From: Chloroflexota bacterium
GTDB taxonomy: Bacteria > Chloroflexota > Dehalococcoidia > JACQUO01
NCBI GenBank assembly: GCA_016210205.1
Contig: JACQUO010000023.1
Coordinates: 188,012-252,011, forward strand
Direction of reading: 5' to 3'
DNA: 64,000 nucleotides
Below the pieces are notes generated by a model. It was not told the origin of the DNA and made no database searches. It saw nothing but the letters and a program-made list of their open reading frames with translations. The position numbers and the translations under genes are program-made. Shown one piece after another: positions 8,436 to 17,673 of this stretch (position 1 is the first letter of the stretch; the number at the start of each line of letters is the position of its first letter).

Positions 8436-8462
8436 AAAAGCCGCCCCAGCCGGGCGGCTTTT
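8436..8462 (+). terminator. Rho-independent terminator of the rib operon
   Basis: AAAAGCCGCCC pairs with GGGCGGCTTTT around a 5-nt loop. The A/T flanks make it able to act on both strands, serving the convergent gene at 8491. Confidence 0.9.
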
Positions 8463-8490
8463 CGTTGGCGTCAGGCCCTTGCTTGGCAGT

Positions 8491-8745
8491 TCAGGCCGTC
8501 ACTTTATAGACCTGGTCGCCGCGGCGAACCCGGTCCGGGACCTTAAGCCCCACACTATCCCCCGCCTTGGCTTCCTTCACGGGCACGTTGTTAATCTGCA
8601 TGGACTCCACGGTCATCTCCACATCCGTAGTGTGGCCGGTGATATGGATGCGGTCACCTACCTTGAGGGCGCCGGTGAGGGCGATGCCCGCCACCACGGG
8701 CCGGGCGAAAAAGTCGTTGACCTGGCCAATTTGCACCTCGGGCAT
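8491..8745 (-). CDS. Small EF-Tu domain-2-like protein
   Basis: 84 residues from the ATG at 8745, which has GGAGGT upstream. The whole protein looks like one beta-barrel of the translation-factor domain 2 type: VNDFFARPVVAGIAL, then LKVGDRIHITGHTTDVEM, then SMQINNVPVKEAKAGDSVGLKV. These strands match the segment in EF-Tu and IF2 that follows the GTPase domain, but no GTPase is attached. Such stand-alone proteins are annotated as translation elongation factor-like in archaea and deep-branching bacteria. The function is not established. It is transcribed towards ribH and is monocistronic. Confidence 0.75.
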   Translation of the reverse strand: MPEVQIGQVNDFFARPVVAGIALTGALKVGDRIHITGHTTDVEMTVESMQINNVPVKEAKAGDSVGLKVPDRVRRGDQVYKVTA

Positions 8746-8834
8746 GGCTACACCTCCGGAGGCTTTTTCCCAGCTGCTCCCGCCCAGTATAATTCCCCTC
8801 CAAGCCCAAATCAATAGGTGGCGACCGCAATTTG

Positions 8835-9004
8835 CCACCGCCTCATCCCCCTTCCCCCTTCTCCAGATGGAGAAGGGGGAAGAGAAGGGAGCGGGGGACA
8901 CCCCCGCACCCCTGGCAGGGGGCACGGCCCCCTGCACCCCCAGGGGCTAGAGACTGTGGGCAGGACACCCCCGACTCCCGCCAGGGGGCAAGCCCTCTGG
9001 ACTA
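8835..9004. repeat. Dispersed GC-rich intergenic repeat, copy B (double unit)
   Basis: Starts with hairpin CCCCCTTCTCC AGAT GGAGAAGGGGG, then GGGGGACACCCCCGCACCCC and the hairpin CAGGGGGCACGGCCCCCTG. It shares about 100 bp with copy E at 30955, with few differences. A second, diverged unit (GGACACCCCCGAC..GCCAGGGGGCAAGCC) follows at 8963-9004. The 350-bp gap between 8746 and 9096 otherwise holds only the dinB promoter. Confidence 0.75.
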
Positions 9005-9034
9005 CCTTACTTTTGGGGTGGGGACTGGACGCCC

Positions 9035-9064
9035 TTGACACTACCCCATACACCACCTTATAAT
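9035..9064 (+). promoter_or_regulatory. dinB: Promoter of dinB
   Basis: Perfect TTGACA and perfect TATAAT boxes, 18 bp apart, 32 bp before the ATG. No obvious LexA-type dyad overlaps it. Confidence 0.8.
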
Positions 9065-9096
9065 GCCAGAGAACACCAGTTCTATTATGTCTCTCT

Positions 9097-10317
9097 ATGC
9101 CACGCCAAATCTTTCACCTCGACCTGGACGCCTTCTTCGTCTCCGTGGAGCAGGCGCTGAACCCTTCCCTCAAGGGAAAGCCCGTGGTGGTGGGCGGCCA
9201 GCCCAGCAGCCGTGGGGTGGTGGCTTGCGCCTCCTATGAAGCCCGGGCCCTGGGGGTGCGCACCGCCATGCCCCTGGCCCAGGCCCAACGTCTCTGTCCC
9301 CAGGCCGTCTTCCTCCCCGGCCAATTCGCCCGTTACCAGGAGGCTACGGAGGGATTCATGGCCATCCTCCGGAACTACACCCCTCAGGTCCAGCCCGGGG
9401 GCAACGACGAGGCCTTCCTGGACTTGACGGGCTTCGAGCCCCTCTATGGCCCGGCGCGCCAGACGGCTCAGACCATCAAGGGACGCATCCAGAAAGAGCT
9501 GGGACTCACCGCCTCCGTGGGCATCGCCACCTCCAAGGTAGTGTCCAAGGTGGCTTCTGACCTGGAGAAGCCCGATGGCCTGGTGGAGGTGGCTCCGGGC
9601 CAAGAGGCATCCTTCCTGGCCCCGCTGGCGGTGGGCCGTCTCCCCATGGTGGGGCCCCGGACGGAGCAGGCCCTGGGGCGCTGGGGCATCGCCACCGTAG
9701 GCCAGCTTGCTTCCCTTCCTCTGTCTTCCCTCCAAAGCTATTTCGGGAAGGCCGGCTTCACCCTCTACCACTTCGCCCGGGGGATTGATGCCAGCCCGGT
9801 GATTTCGGAGACCGCTCCCGCCAAGTCCATCAGCCGCTCCACCACCTTCCCCCAGGACCTCTGGGACCGGCGACTCCTCAAGGCTGCCCTCTACTACCTG
9901 AGCGAGCGGGTGGGGGCCCAGCTCCGACGAGAGGGCCAAGCGGCCCGCTGCGTCACCCTCAAAGTCCGCTACGAGGACTTCCTGACCATCGGCCGCAGCC
10001 GCACCCTGAGGCAGCCCAGCGATGCCCATCAAGCCTTCTTCGCCGCCGCCTGGCCCCTCCTGGAGCAGGCGCTAGAACGCCGCCGCTCGGTGCGACTGGT
10101 GGGCATCGGCGTCTCCCGCCTCACCGAGGGGGAACACCAGGCCCTCCTATGGCCAGACCCTGGGGAGCGCGTGCGCCACCTCAACCAAGCGGTAGATTCA
10201 ATGCGCCAGCGCTATGGCTTCACGGCCCTCCGAGCGGGGCTGACCCTGCCCCTGTCCCAACTTTACCCTGAAGACCAGGGCGGCCTGGTCCTCCAGACAC
10301 CCTGCCTCTCCCGCTAG
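9097..10317 (+). CDS. dinB: DNA polymerase IV (Y family)
   Basis: 406 residues. Error-prone translesion polymerase. The N-terminus HLDLDAFFVSVEQ carries the first catalytic Asp residues, and NDEAFLDLTG near 107 carries the second acidic pair (SIDE in E. coli, here GNDE). Later come the thumb and helix-hairpin-helix region (VGRLPMVGPRTEQALGRWG) and the little-finger domain with SISRSTTFPQ. The ATG at 9097 gives the family N-terminus exactly. No canonical C-terminal clamp-binding peptide stands out. It is a single gene, followed at once by the thrB promoter. Confidence 0.93.
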   Translation: MPRQIFHLDLDAFFVSVEQALNPSLKGKPVVVGGQPSSRGVVACASYEARALGVRTAMPLAQAQRLCPQAVFLPGQFARYQEATEGFMAILRNYTPQVQPGGNDEAFLDLTGFEPLYGPARQTAQTIKGRIQKELGLTASVGIATSKVVSKVASDLEKPDGLVEVAPGQEASFLAPLAVGRLPMVGPRTEQALGRWGIATVGQLASLPLSSLQSYFGKAGFTLYHFARGIDASPVISETAPAKSISRSTTFPQDLWDRRLLKAALYYLSERVGAQLRREGQAARCVTLKVRYEDFLTIGRSRTLRQPSDAHQAFFAAAWPLLEQALERRRSVRLVGIGVSRLTEGEHQALLWPDPGERVRHLNQAVDSMRQRYGFTALRAGLTLPLSQLYPEDQGGLVLQTPCLSR

Positions 10318-10346
10318 TTGAAGAGCCTCCCCCCCGATGCTATACT
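10318..10346 (+). promoter_or_regulatory. thrB: Promoter of thrB-lysC
   Basis: TTGAAG, 17 bp, TATACT, starting at the base right after the dinB stop codon. Confidence 0.65.
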
Positions 10347-10381
10347 GGCCCCCAGCCTGGAAAGAGCGCAGAGTGAAGCCA

Positions 10382-11305
10382 ATGTCTGCAACCGTAACGG
10401 TGCGAGTCCCCGCCACCGCGGCCAACCTGGGCCCCGGGTTCGACTGCCTGGGCCTGGCCCTGGAGCTGCATAATACTGTGTCTCTTGCCCCCGCCCGGAG
10501 GGCCACCATCTCCGTCGCGGGGGCCGGGGCGGAGAGCTTGCCCCGCAGCCAAGACAACCTGGTCTTCCGCGCGGTGGCCGCCGTCTATAACAGGGTGGGC
10601 CAGCCCGTGCCGCCGCTGCGGCTTCACTGCCAAAACAACATCCCCCTGGGACGAGGGCTGGGGAGCAGCGCCGCCGCCACCGTGGGGGGCCTGGCCGCCG
10701 CCAACCACCTGCTGGGCCAGCCCCTCTCCCAGGAGGTGCTCCTGGCCCTGGCCGCCCAGCTAGAAGGACACCCAGACAACGCCGCCCCGGCCCTGCTGGG
10801 AGGCTGCCAGGTGGTGGTCAAGGATGGCGAGGCCTTCCAGACTGTCTCCGTCCCCTTGCCCGCCAGGCTCAAAGCTATCCTTTTCATCCCCGACTTCGAG
10901 ATGCCCACGGCCCAGGCCCGGGGCCTCCTGCCACCCCAGGTGAGCCGGGGGGACGCGGTGTATAATATCGGGCGGGCGGCCTTGCTGGCGACAGCCCTGG
11001 CCACGGGCAAGCTGGAGTTGCTTCGGACAGCCACCCAGGACCGGCTGCACCAGGAGGCCCGCCAGGCCCTCTTCCCCGCCATGCCTTTGCTCTTCCAGGC
11101 GGCGCTGGAGGCGGGGGCCCTGGGGGCCTGCCTCTCCGGGGCCGGGCCCACGGTGCTGGCCCTGGCCACCCAAAAGGGCCAGGCCATCGCTCGGGCCCTG
11201 GCGGGGGCGGCGCAGAGGGCGGGCCTCGCGGGGCGCACCCTTGAGGTAGCCCCCAGCTCCAGAGGAGTCCACCTTACCTCAGCAGAGGAGGACAAAGCCA
11301 GATAG
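10382..11305 (+). CDS. thrB: Homoserine kinase
   Basis: 307 residues from the ATG at 10382 (an in-frame GTG at 10373 is possible). GHMP-kinase fold: the substrate-binding start VRVPATAANLGPGFDCLGLA (7-26), the ATP-binding motif PLGRGLGSSAAA (88-99), and the C-terminal GACLSGAGPTVLAL. It phosphorylates homoserine on the way to threonine. It is followed after 2 bp by lysC, so the first and fourth steps of threonine synthesis are co-transcribed. Homoserine dehydrogenase and threonine synthase are not in the window. Confidence 0.94.
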   Translation: MSATVTVRVPATAANLGPGFDCLGLALELHNTVSLAPARRATISVAGAGAESLPRSQDNLVFRAVAAVYNRVGQPVPPLRLHCQNNIPLGRGLGSSAAATVGGLAAANHLLGQPLSQEVLLALAAQLEGHPDNAAPALLGGCQVVVKDGEAFQTVSVPLPARLKAILFIPDFEMPTAQARGLLPPQVSRGDAVYNIGRAALLATALATGKLELLRTATQDRLHQEARQALFPAMPLLFQAALEAGALGACLSGAGPTVLALATQKGQAIARALAGAAQRAGLAGRTLEVAPSSRGVHLTSAEEDKAR

Positions 11306-11307
11306 CC

Positions 11308-12525
<1,218 letters not shown>

Positions 12526-12555
12526 CGCCCCGCCTGAATTCAGGCTAAAAAAGAA

Positions 12556-12583
12556 CCAGGGAGACGGGAGACCGTCCCCCTGG
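12556..12583. terminator. Hairpin between lysC and the convergent nifU-like gene
   Basis: CCAGGGAGACGG pairs with CCGTCCCCCTGG with one mismatch. It lies 31 bp after lysC and 24 bp beyond the end of the opposite gene. There is no long T-run. Confidence 0.5.
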
Positions 12584-12606
12584 GCTATTTCCCTGGCTTC
12601 GCCAGC

Positions 12607-12825
12607 TTATACCGCCAGAACCTCTTTGACCTCCGGCAGCTGCTCCTTGAGGAAGCGCTCGATGCCGTACTTGAGGGTCTGGGTGGACATGGGACAGCCG
12701 CCGCAGGCTCCTACGAGCCGCACGGACACTACCCCGTCGCTGACATCCACGAGCTCCACATCGCCGCCGTCGGCGATGAGGTAGGGGCGAATTTGTTCCA
12801 GAGTGGCTTCGACTTTCTCTTTCAC
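12607..12825 (-). CDS. NifU C-terminal domain Fe-S scaffold protein
   Basis: 72 residues. The whole protein is the NifU C-terminal (Nfu) domain, with VRLVGACGGCPMS and the cluster-binding pair C41/C44. It carries or transfers Fe-S clusters. The GTG start at 12825 follows AAGGAGG. Single-domain Nfu proteins of this size are common in anaerobes. No other Fe-S assembly gene lies nearby. It is transcribed alone, with its own promoter upstream. Confidence 0.9.
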   Translation of the reverse strand: MKEKVEATLEQIRPYLIADGGDVELVDVSDGVVSVRLVGACGGCPMSTQTLKYGIERFLKEQLPEVKEVLAV

Positions 12826-12889
12826 TAGAGCCTCCTTGGGCCTAACTTGCTTTCTCTACTTGCCTAGTAGGAACTGCTTTTACCAGCTA

Positions 12890-12919
12890 ACTTTACCAGA
12901 ATAGCCCCCCCTTTGTCAA
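12890..12919 (-). promoter_or_regulatory. Promoter of the nifU-like gene
   Basis: On the minus strand, TTGACA, 18 bp, TAAAGT, about 65 bp before the GTG start. Confidence 0.5.
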
Positions 12920-12929
12920 AGGTTTGCCA

Positions 12930-12987
12930 CAGGCAGATACCCCCCCAGACCCCTGGCAGAGGGACTTCGCCCCTCTGCACTCCCCAG
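12930..12987. repeat. Dispersed GC-rich intergenic repeat, copy C
   Basis: The core ACCCCCCCAGACCCCTGGCAGAGGG..TTCGCCCCTCTGCACTCCCC matches the second half of copies B, E and H. It contains the stem CAGAGGG/CCCTCTG. Confidence 0.65.
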
Positions 12988-13006
12988 CGCCAGGCAGGCG
13001 GGTATT

Positions 13007-13342
13007 CTAAAATCGCACAGACCGCACGGGGCGGATATCTCGGGGCACAATCCCGAAGTCGCCGGCGGCACCCAGGGGGCGGGAGACCTCCACCCGCTCC
13101 CCCGCCACCTCGCCCCAGCCGTGAATTACCGGCACCGTGAGCCAACACGGCCCCACCTTGGCCCGAACCAGCCCGAGGCAAACCACCATCCGCGTCGCTA
13201 TCCCCCGCCGTCGGCAGGCCCGCCGGAAGCGAACGGACTTGGTGAGGCAGTCGTTCCAGAGCAGATGATAAGGCTCCTGGCGCAGCCGTTCCGCAATCTG
13301 CTGGATTGCCTCCGGCAGTGAGGGCATGGCCGCTTCAGCCAT
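13007..13342 (-). CDS. Transglutaminase-like cysteine protease-fold protein
   Basis: 111 residues from the ATG at 13342, chosen because GGGGGTG lies 6 bp upstream; this start overlaps the mutM stop by 8 nt. The pattern WNDCLTKSVRF (Cys32 in this numbering), a middle GIATRMVVCLGL strand and VIHGWGEV (His74) resembles the compact transglutaminase-like core, where Cys and His are catalytic. The C-terminus is basic and short, and a clear third catalytic Asp is not obvious. The substrate is unknown. It is the last gene of the polA-mutM group, so it is probably translationally coupled to mutM. Confidence 0.55.
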   Translation of the reverse strand: MAEAAMPSLPEAIQQIAERLRQEPYHLLWNDCLTKSVRFRRACRRRGIATRMVVCLGLVRAKVGPCWLTVPVIHGWGEVAGERVEVSRPLGAAGDFGIVPRDIRPVRSVRF

Positions 13343-14174
13343 TACCATCACCCCCGGGCATCCCCTGGCAACGGGGACAGTAGTAGGCGCTGCGGCCCCG
13401 CAGCCCCAGGCGGGCGATGGCCGCGCCGCAGCGGTAGCAGGGCTGCCCCTCCCGCCGGTGCGCCTGGAGGCAGGAGGCAAACCCGCCGCGGGAGCCGTCG
13501 GGACGGAGGTAGTCCGAAAAGCTGGTGCCGCCGCCGGCCAGGGCCTCCGCCAGGGTGGCCCGGACGGCCCCGTGGAGGGCTGCCGTCTCCGGGGCCGTGA
13601 GGGAGCCCGCGGCGCGCCAGGGGGCCAGGCTGGCCCGGAAGAGGGCCTCGTCGGCGTAGATGTTGCCCAGCCCTGCGATGACGCCCTGGTTCAGGAGGAC
13701 GGCCTTGATGGGGGCCTTCCTGCCCCTCAGTCGTTCCCCCAAGACCCCAGGTGTGAAGCCAGGCTCCAGAGGCTCTGGCCCCAGGCCCCCCAGCACCTCG
13801 GCGGGGTCCAGCACCAGCCACACCGCCCCGAAGCGCCGCGGGTCGGAGAAGCGCAGCTCCAGGCCGCCGCCGAGGAAGAAGACGGCCCGGAGGTGCCGCA
13901 GGGAGGTGAAGGGCGCGGCGGAGAGGAGCAGGGCCCCGGTCATCTTGAGGTGGGCGATGAGAGTTAAGGAGCCAGACAGATGAAAGAGGAGGTACTTGCC
14001 CCGCCGGGAGATGCCGCTTATCTCCTGACCCAAGAGGGCCTGGCTGAACTCCTGGACGAAGAGGCGCTGCACCAAGCGGGGGTCTAGGACCAGGGGAGGG
14101 GCGACGAAGGCCCGCCCCACGATGCGGGCGGCCAGCTCCCCCCGGATGGTCTCCACCTCAGGCAGCTCGGGCAT
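13335..14174 (-). CDS. mutM: Formamidopyrimidine-DNA glycosylase (Fpg)
   Basis: 279 residues. Removes 8-oxoguanine and ring-opened purines and nicks the abasic site. The catalytic N-terminus MPELPEVETIRGEL (Pro2 nucleophile, Glu3) is intact. LIAHLKMTGALLL carries the conserved Lys region, and a C-terminal zinc finger has CYRC and CPRC pairs. The start at 14174 is 2 bp after the polA stop. Together they form a DNA repair and replication pair in one transcript. Confidence 0.96.
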   Translation of the reverse strand: MPELPEVETIRGELAARIVGRAFVAPPLVLDPRLVQRLFVQEFSQALLGQEISGISRRGKYLLFHLSGSLTLIAHLKMTGALLLSAAPFTSLRHLRAVFFLGGGLELRFSDPRRFGAVWLVLDPAEVLGGLGPEPLEPGFTPGVLGERLRGRKAPIKAVLLNQGVIAGLGNIYADEALFRASLAPWRAAGSLTAPETAALHGAVRATLAEALAGGGTSFSDYLRPDGSRGGFASCLQAHRREGQPCYRCGAAIARLGLRGRSAYYCPRCQGMPGGDGNG

Positions 14175-14176
14175 GC

Positions 14177-16945
14177 CTAAGACATCTCCTCCCAGTTGCG
14201 CCCCGCTTTAAGGTCCACCTTCAGGGGCACCGCCAAGGGCAGGGCCTGAGGCATGAGCCCCAGGCTCAGCACCTGGGGCATGAGCTCCTGGGCCAGGGCC
14301 CGCACCACCTCCACCTCGCCAGGGGGCACCTCGAAGAGGAGCTCATCGTGAATCTGAAGCAGCATACGGCTCTGCAAGGCCCGCTCCCGGAGGGCGCGGT
14401 GCATGGCGAGCATGGCCAGCTTGGCGATGTCCGCCGAGGTGCCCTGGATGGGCATGTTGATGGCCTGACGCTCGGCCTCCTGCCGGTCCAGAGGCCGCGC
14501 CGAGTTGACCTCGGGGATGTAGCGGCGCCGCCCCAGGAGGGTCTGGACATAGCCTCGCTCCCGCGCCTGGCGCTTGGTGTTTTCGAGATACTCCAGCACC
14601 CCAGGGTAGCGCTGGAAATAAGAGGTGATGAACTGGCGTGCCTCCTCCCGGCTCAGCTCCGTGGCCTGGACCAGGCCATAGTCCGTCATGCCGTAAATCA
14701 CGCCGAAGTTCACCGTCTTGGCCACCCGGCGCATGTCTGGGGTCACCGCGCCCGCCTCCACGCCAAAGACCTGGGAGGCGGTGGCCCGGTGGATGTCCTG
14801 GTCGGCCCGGAAGGCGGCGAGGAGGTTGGGGTCCTGGGAGAAGTAGGCCAGCACCCGCAGGTCTATCTGGGAGTAGTCGGCGGAGAGGAGCAGCCAGCCC
14901 GGGCGGGGGATGAAGGCGCGGCGCACGGTGCGCCCCTCCTCAGTGCGGATGGGGATGTTCTGGAGGTTGGGCTCGCTGGAGGAGAGCCGTCCCGTGGCGG
15001 TAGCCGTCTGGTTGAAACTGGTATAGAGCCGCCCTGTCTTGACATCCACCTGTGCGATGAGGGCATCCACATAGGTGGACTTGAGCTTGGCCAGCTGTCG
15101 GTAGTCCAGGAGGGCCTTAAGCACCTGGCGGGCCTGGGGTGTGATGTCCTGCCCGATGAGGGACTCCAGGACCGCGGCGTCGGTGGAGTAGCCGGTCTTG
15201 GTGCGGCGGGCCCGAGGCAGCTGCAACTCCTCGAAGAGCACCCGCCCCAGGGCCTGGGGAGAGTTAATCTTGAAGATGTGGCCGACGGTGTTATAGGCCG
15301 CCAACTCCAGCTCCCCCATCCGCGCCCCCAACTCGTGGCCGTAGCGCTCCAGCAACGGCACATCCAAGGCGATGCCGTCTCGCTCCATCTGCACCAGCAC
15401 CGGCACCAGGGGCGTCTCCACATAGCTGAAGAGGTCCCAAAGGCCCTCCCGGCGCAGCTCCTCCTCGAAGATAAGCTTCAGTCGGAGGGTGAAATCGGCG
15501 TCGGCGCAGGCATAGGGAGCCGCGGCCGCAATGGACACCTCATCCATGCCCCGTTGCTTCTTCCCAACGCCGATGAGGTCGGTGATGGGGGTCATCTCCA
15601 TCCCCAGGCGGGTGAAGGCCAGGGACTTCAGGCCCACGGAGCGCTCCCCCAGGAGGTGGGCGGCAATCATGGTGTCGAAGGCCAGAGGCTCAAGCTCGAC
15701 CCCGTGCTCTGCCAGGGCCGTCATGTCGAACTTGGCGTGGTGGGCCACCTTGCCCTTCCTGGTGTCGCGGAAGTATGGCCGCAAGGCTGCCAGGGCTGTC
15801 TCCAGCGGCAGCTGCGCCCCCTCCCGGTGGCCCACGGGGACATAGAAGGCCTGGCCCGCCTTCACAGCCAGGGACAGCCCGACGATGGCGGCACGGCGGG
15901 GCTCCAGGCTGGTGGTCTCCAGGTCCACCGCGAACTGGGGGGCGCCCTCCAGCACGCGGCAGAGGACCCGCAGGGATGCGGCGTCGGCCACCACCCGGTA
16001 GTCACGCTCCGCGACGGCGAAGTCAAGCGGCAGGGTGGGAGCATGGGCCGCCTCTTGGCCCTTGGGCAAGCGGGGGAGGAGAGCCGAGAACTCCAACTCC
16101 TGGAAGAGCTGCCGCACCGCATCCCCTGGGGGATGGAGACGGCAGGCCTCCAGGTCCAAGGACACCGGGAGGTCCCGGACGATGGTGGCCAACTTCTGGC
16201 TGCGCTCCGCCTCCTCCCGATGGGCCAGGAGCAGGTCCCGAACCCGCGAGGGCGTCACCTCACCGATGCGCTGGTACAGGGCCTCCAGGCTGCCGAACCG
16301 CTGGAGGAGGGCGATGGCCGTCTTCTCCCCGATGCCTTTGACCCCCGGGATGTTGTCCGAGGCATCCCCCATGAGGGCCTTGAGGTCCACCATCTGCCCC
16401 GGGCCGAGGCCACCATAGCGCTGGCGCACCTGGGCCTCGTCGTAGAGAATGGTATCGCTGAAGGGTCGCATGGGCCTGGGGGTGAGGATACGCACCCGCG
16501 GGCCCACCAGCTGGACAGTGTCCAGGTCGCCGGTGACGATGATGGTGTCGATGCCCTTTTGGGCCGCCTGCTCCGCCAAAGCCCCCAGGAGGTCATCGGC
16601 CTCGTACCCCTCGCGTTCGAAGACAGGGATGCCCCAGGCCTCCACCATCTGATGCACCCGGGGGAACTGCACCCGGAGCTCATCGGGGGCCCTGGCGCGG
16701 TTGGCTTTGTAATAAGAAGCCAGCTGGTGGCGGAAGGTGGGCCCCGGGGCATCGAAGGCGGCAGCCGCATGGGTGGGAGCGTAGTCCGCCAGCACCTTGA
16801 GGAGCATCTGGGTAAAGCCAAAGACCGCAGCGGTGGGCTCCCCGCTCTTGGTGGCCAGGGACCGCTGGATGGCGTGAAAGGCCCGGTGCACCAGGGCATG
16901 CGAGTCCAGGAGCACCAGCAGGGGCGTCTTGGCTACGGCTTCCAC
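14177..16945 (-). CDS. polA: DNA polymerase I
   Basis: 922 residues from the GTG at 16945, which has GGAGGAG 5 bp upstream; the longer frame to 17098 begins in non-conserved sequence. The 5'-3' exonuclease domain covers about 1-300 (LLVLLDSHALVHRAFHAI, EADDLLGALA, DNIPGVKGIGEKTA). The 3'-5' exonuclease domain (about 320-515) keeps its acidic residues: DLETT, HHAKFDM, YACADADFTL. The polymerase domain has motif A DYSQIDLRVLA, motif B RRVAKTVNFGVIYGM and motif C IHDELLFE. An intact proofreading site is not universal in this family. The gene heads the operon with mutM. Confidence 0.96.
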   Translation of the reverse strand: MEAVAKTPLLVLLDSHALVHRAFHAIQRSLATKSGEPTAAVFGFTQMLLKVLADYAPTHAAAAFDAPGPTFRHQLASYYKANRARAPDELRVQFPRVHQMVEAWGIPVFEREGYEADDLLGALAEQAAQKGIDTIIVTGDLDTVQLVGPRVRILTPRPMRPFSDTILYDEAQVRQRYGGLGPGQMVDLKALMGDASDNIPGVKGIGEKTAIALLQRFGSLEALYQRIGEVTPSRVRDLLLAHREEAERSQKLATIVRDLPVSLDLEACRLHPPGDAVRQLFQELEFSALLPRLPKGQEAAHAPTLPLDFAVAERDYRVVADAASLRVLCRVLEGAPQFAVDLETTSLEPRRAAIVGLSLAVKAGQAFYVPVGHREGAQLPLETALAALRPYFRDTRKGKVAHHAKFDMTALAEHGVELEPLAFDTMIAAHLLGERSVGLKSLAFTRLGMEMTPITDLIGVGKKQRGMDEVSIAAAAPYACADADFTLRLKLIFEEELRREGLWDLFSYVETPLVPVLVQMERDGIALDVPLLERYGHELGARMGELELAAYNTVGHIFKINSPQALGRVLFEELQLPRARRTKTGYSTDAAVLESLIGQDITPQARQVLKALLDYRQLAKLKSTYVDALIAQVDVKTGRLYTSFNQTATATGRLSSSEPNLQNIPIRTEEGRTVRRAFIPRPGWLLLSADYSQIDLRVLAYFSQDPNLLAAFRADQDIHRATASQVFGVEAGAVTPDMRRVAKTVNFGVIYGMTDYGLVQATELSREEARQFITSYFQRYPGVLEYLENTKRQARERGYVQTLLGRRRYIPEVNSARPLDRQEAERQAINMPIQGTSADIAKLAMLAMHRALRERALQSRMLLQIHDELLFEVPPGEVEVVRALAQELMPQVLSLGLMPQALPLAVPLKVDLKAGRNWEEMS

Positions 16946-17107
16946 ATCTTCTCCTCCCCCAAGTCCCGGGGGGTCTGAACCCCATTGTAGCAGATGGAGA
17001 CAGGGAGAAAAACTAACATTGCGTCGTCCTGGAGGTCTATCGCAATTTGAGGATGCTATGGGCGAAGCCCGCCGCAGACGGATTAGGAGTGTCCCCATCT
17101 CTCTACC

Positions 17108-17265
17108 TCCCCCTCACTGACAGACATGGGGGACCCGAGGGTGCAGGGGGAACGCCCGCCGCAGGCGGGCCGGGGGCCTGGGGGTGTCCCCCAGTCTTCC
17201 TTACCTTCCCCCTCTCCTTCCAGGAGAGGGGGAGAAAGGGGGTGAGGTGTCCAGAAGACTGGGAG
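17108..17265. repeat. Dispersed GC-rich intergenic repeat, copy D
   Basis: Carries GGGTGCAGGGGGAACGCC..GGGGGTGTCCCCCAG and the hairpin CCCTCTCCTTCC..GGAGAGGGGG, the same parts as copies B and E but in the opposite order and orientation. It occupies most of the 435-bp gap upstream of polA. The rest of the gap holds the arsM-operon promoter. Confidence 0.6.
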
Positions 17266-17297
17266 ATTTAGGGGGTGGAAAAGCGTCTCTAAAGGCC

Positions 17298-17326
17298 TTG
17301 ACAACTGGGCTGAGATACACTATTCT
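17298..17326 (+). promoter_or_regulatory. Promoter of the AbrB-arsM operon
   Basis: TTGACA, exactly 17 bp, TATTCT, 55 bp before the ATG. The dyad at 17329 starts 2 bp after the -10 box. Confidence 0.75.
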
Positions 17327-17328
17327 GA

Positions 17329-17350
17329 ATTATCAGCATATACTGATAAT
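17329..17350 (+). promoter_or_regulatory. Dyad operator at the AbrB-arsM transcription start
   Basis: ATTATCAG, 6 bp (CATATA), CTGATAAT: perfect 8-bp arms in an otherwise GC-rich region, covering the expected +1 site. The placement is that of a repressor operator. The cognate regulator (ArsR-type, or the AbrB protein itself) is unknown. Confidence 0.65.
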
Positions 17351-17380
17351 GATGAAGACCGGCTCTAAAGGAGGCGAGAG

Positions 17381-17656
17381 ATGACAACCAAACTTGCTGC
17401 GGAAACCTGTTGCGAGGCCGCGGGGGTGGGCCTCACCTCCCTCAAAGTTGAGTGGGTGATAGGCGTGGACGAGCGGGGGCAGATGGTCCTGCCCAAGGAG
17501 CTCCGGGAGAAGGCCAAAATTAAGGCCGGGGACAAGCTGGCGGTGGTGAACTGGGAGAAGGACGGCCAGGTGTGCTGCATCACCCTGATTAAGACCGATG
17601 AGCTGGCCCAGATGGTGCGGGGGCTTCTGGGCCCACTGGCTAAAGAGTTAATCTGA
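17381..17656 (+). CDS. SpoVT/AbrB-type DNA-binding protein with cysteine pairs
   Basis: 91 residues. A swapped-hairpin AbrB domain is visible at 24-60 (VEWVIGVDERGQMVLPKELREKA split by a conserved KAGDKLAVV). Cys pairs flank it: C10-C11 before and C65-C66 after, an arrangement suggesting thiol or metalloid sensing. It resembles AbrB-like proteins encoded next to arsM, or next to hgcAB, in anaerobes. The ATG has GGAGGCG upstream. It is followed after 17 bp by arsM. It could be the repressor acting on the dyad at 17329, or a partner of the methyltransferase; both are inference. Confidence 0.75.
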   Translation: MTTKLAAETCCEAAGVGLTSLKVEWVIGVDERGQMVLPKELREKAKIKAGDKLAVVNWEKDGQVCCITLIKTDELAQMVRGLLGPLAKELI

Positions 17657-17673
17657 AAGGAAGGGCTCACCTC

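Noticed and set aside
8835-9004. Small coding frames through the GC-rich repeats (for example GRGHGPLHPQGLE)
   Set aside because: The same phrases arise from the repeat in several loci and frames. They lack ribosome sites and conserved starts.
14348-16978. An 876-residue open frame opposite polA
   Set aside because: It is antisense to a complete polA with all motifs. Its sequence is Gly/His/Leu/Gln-rich without domains, as expected from codon bias in GC-rich DNA.
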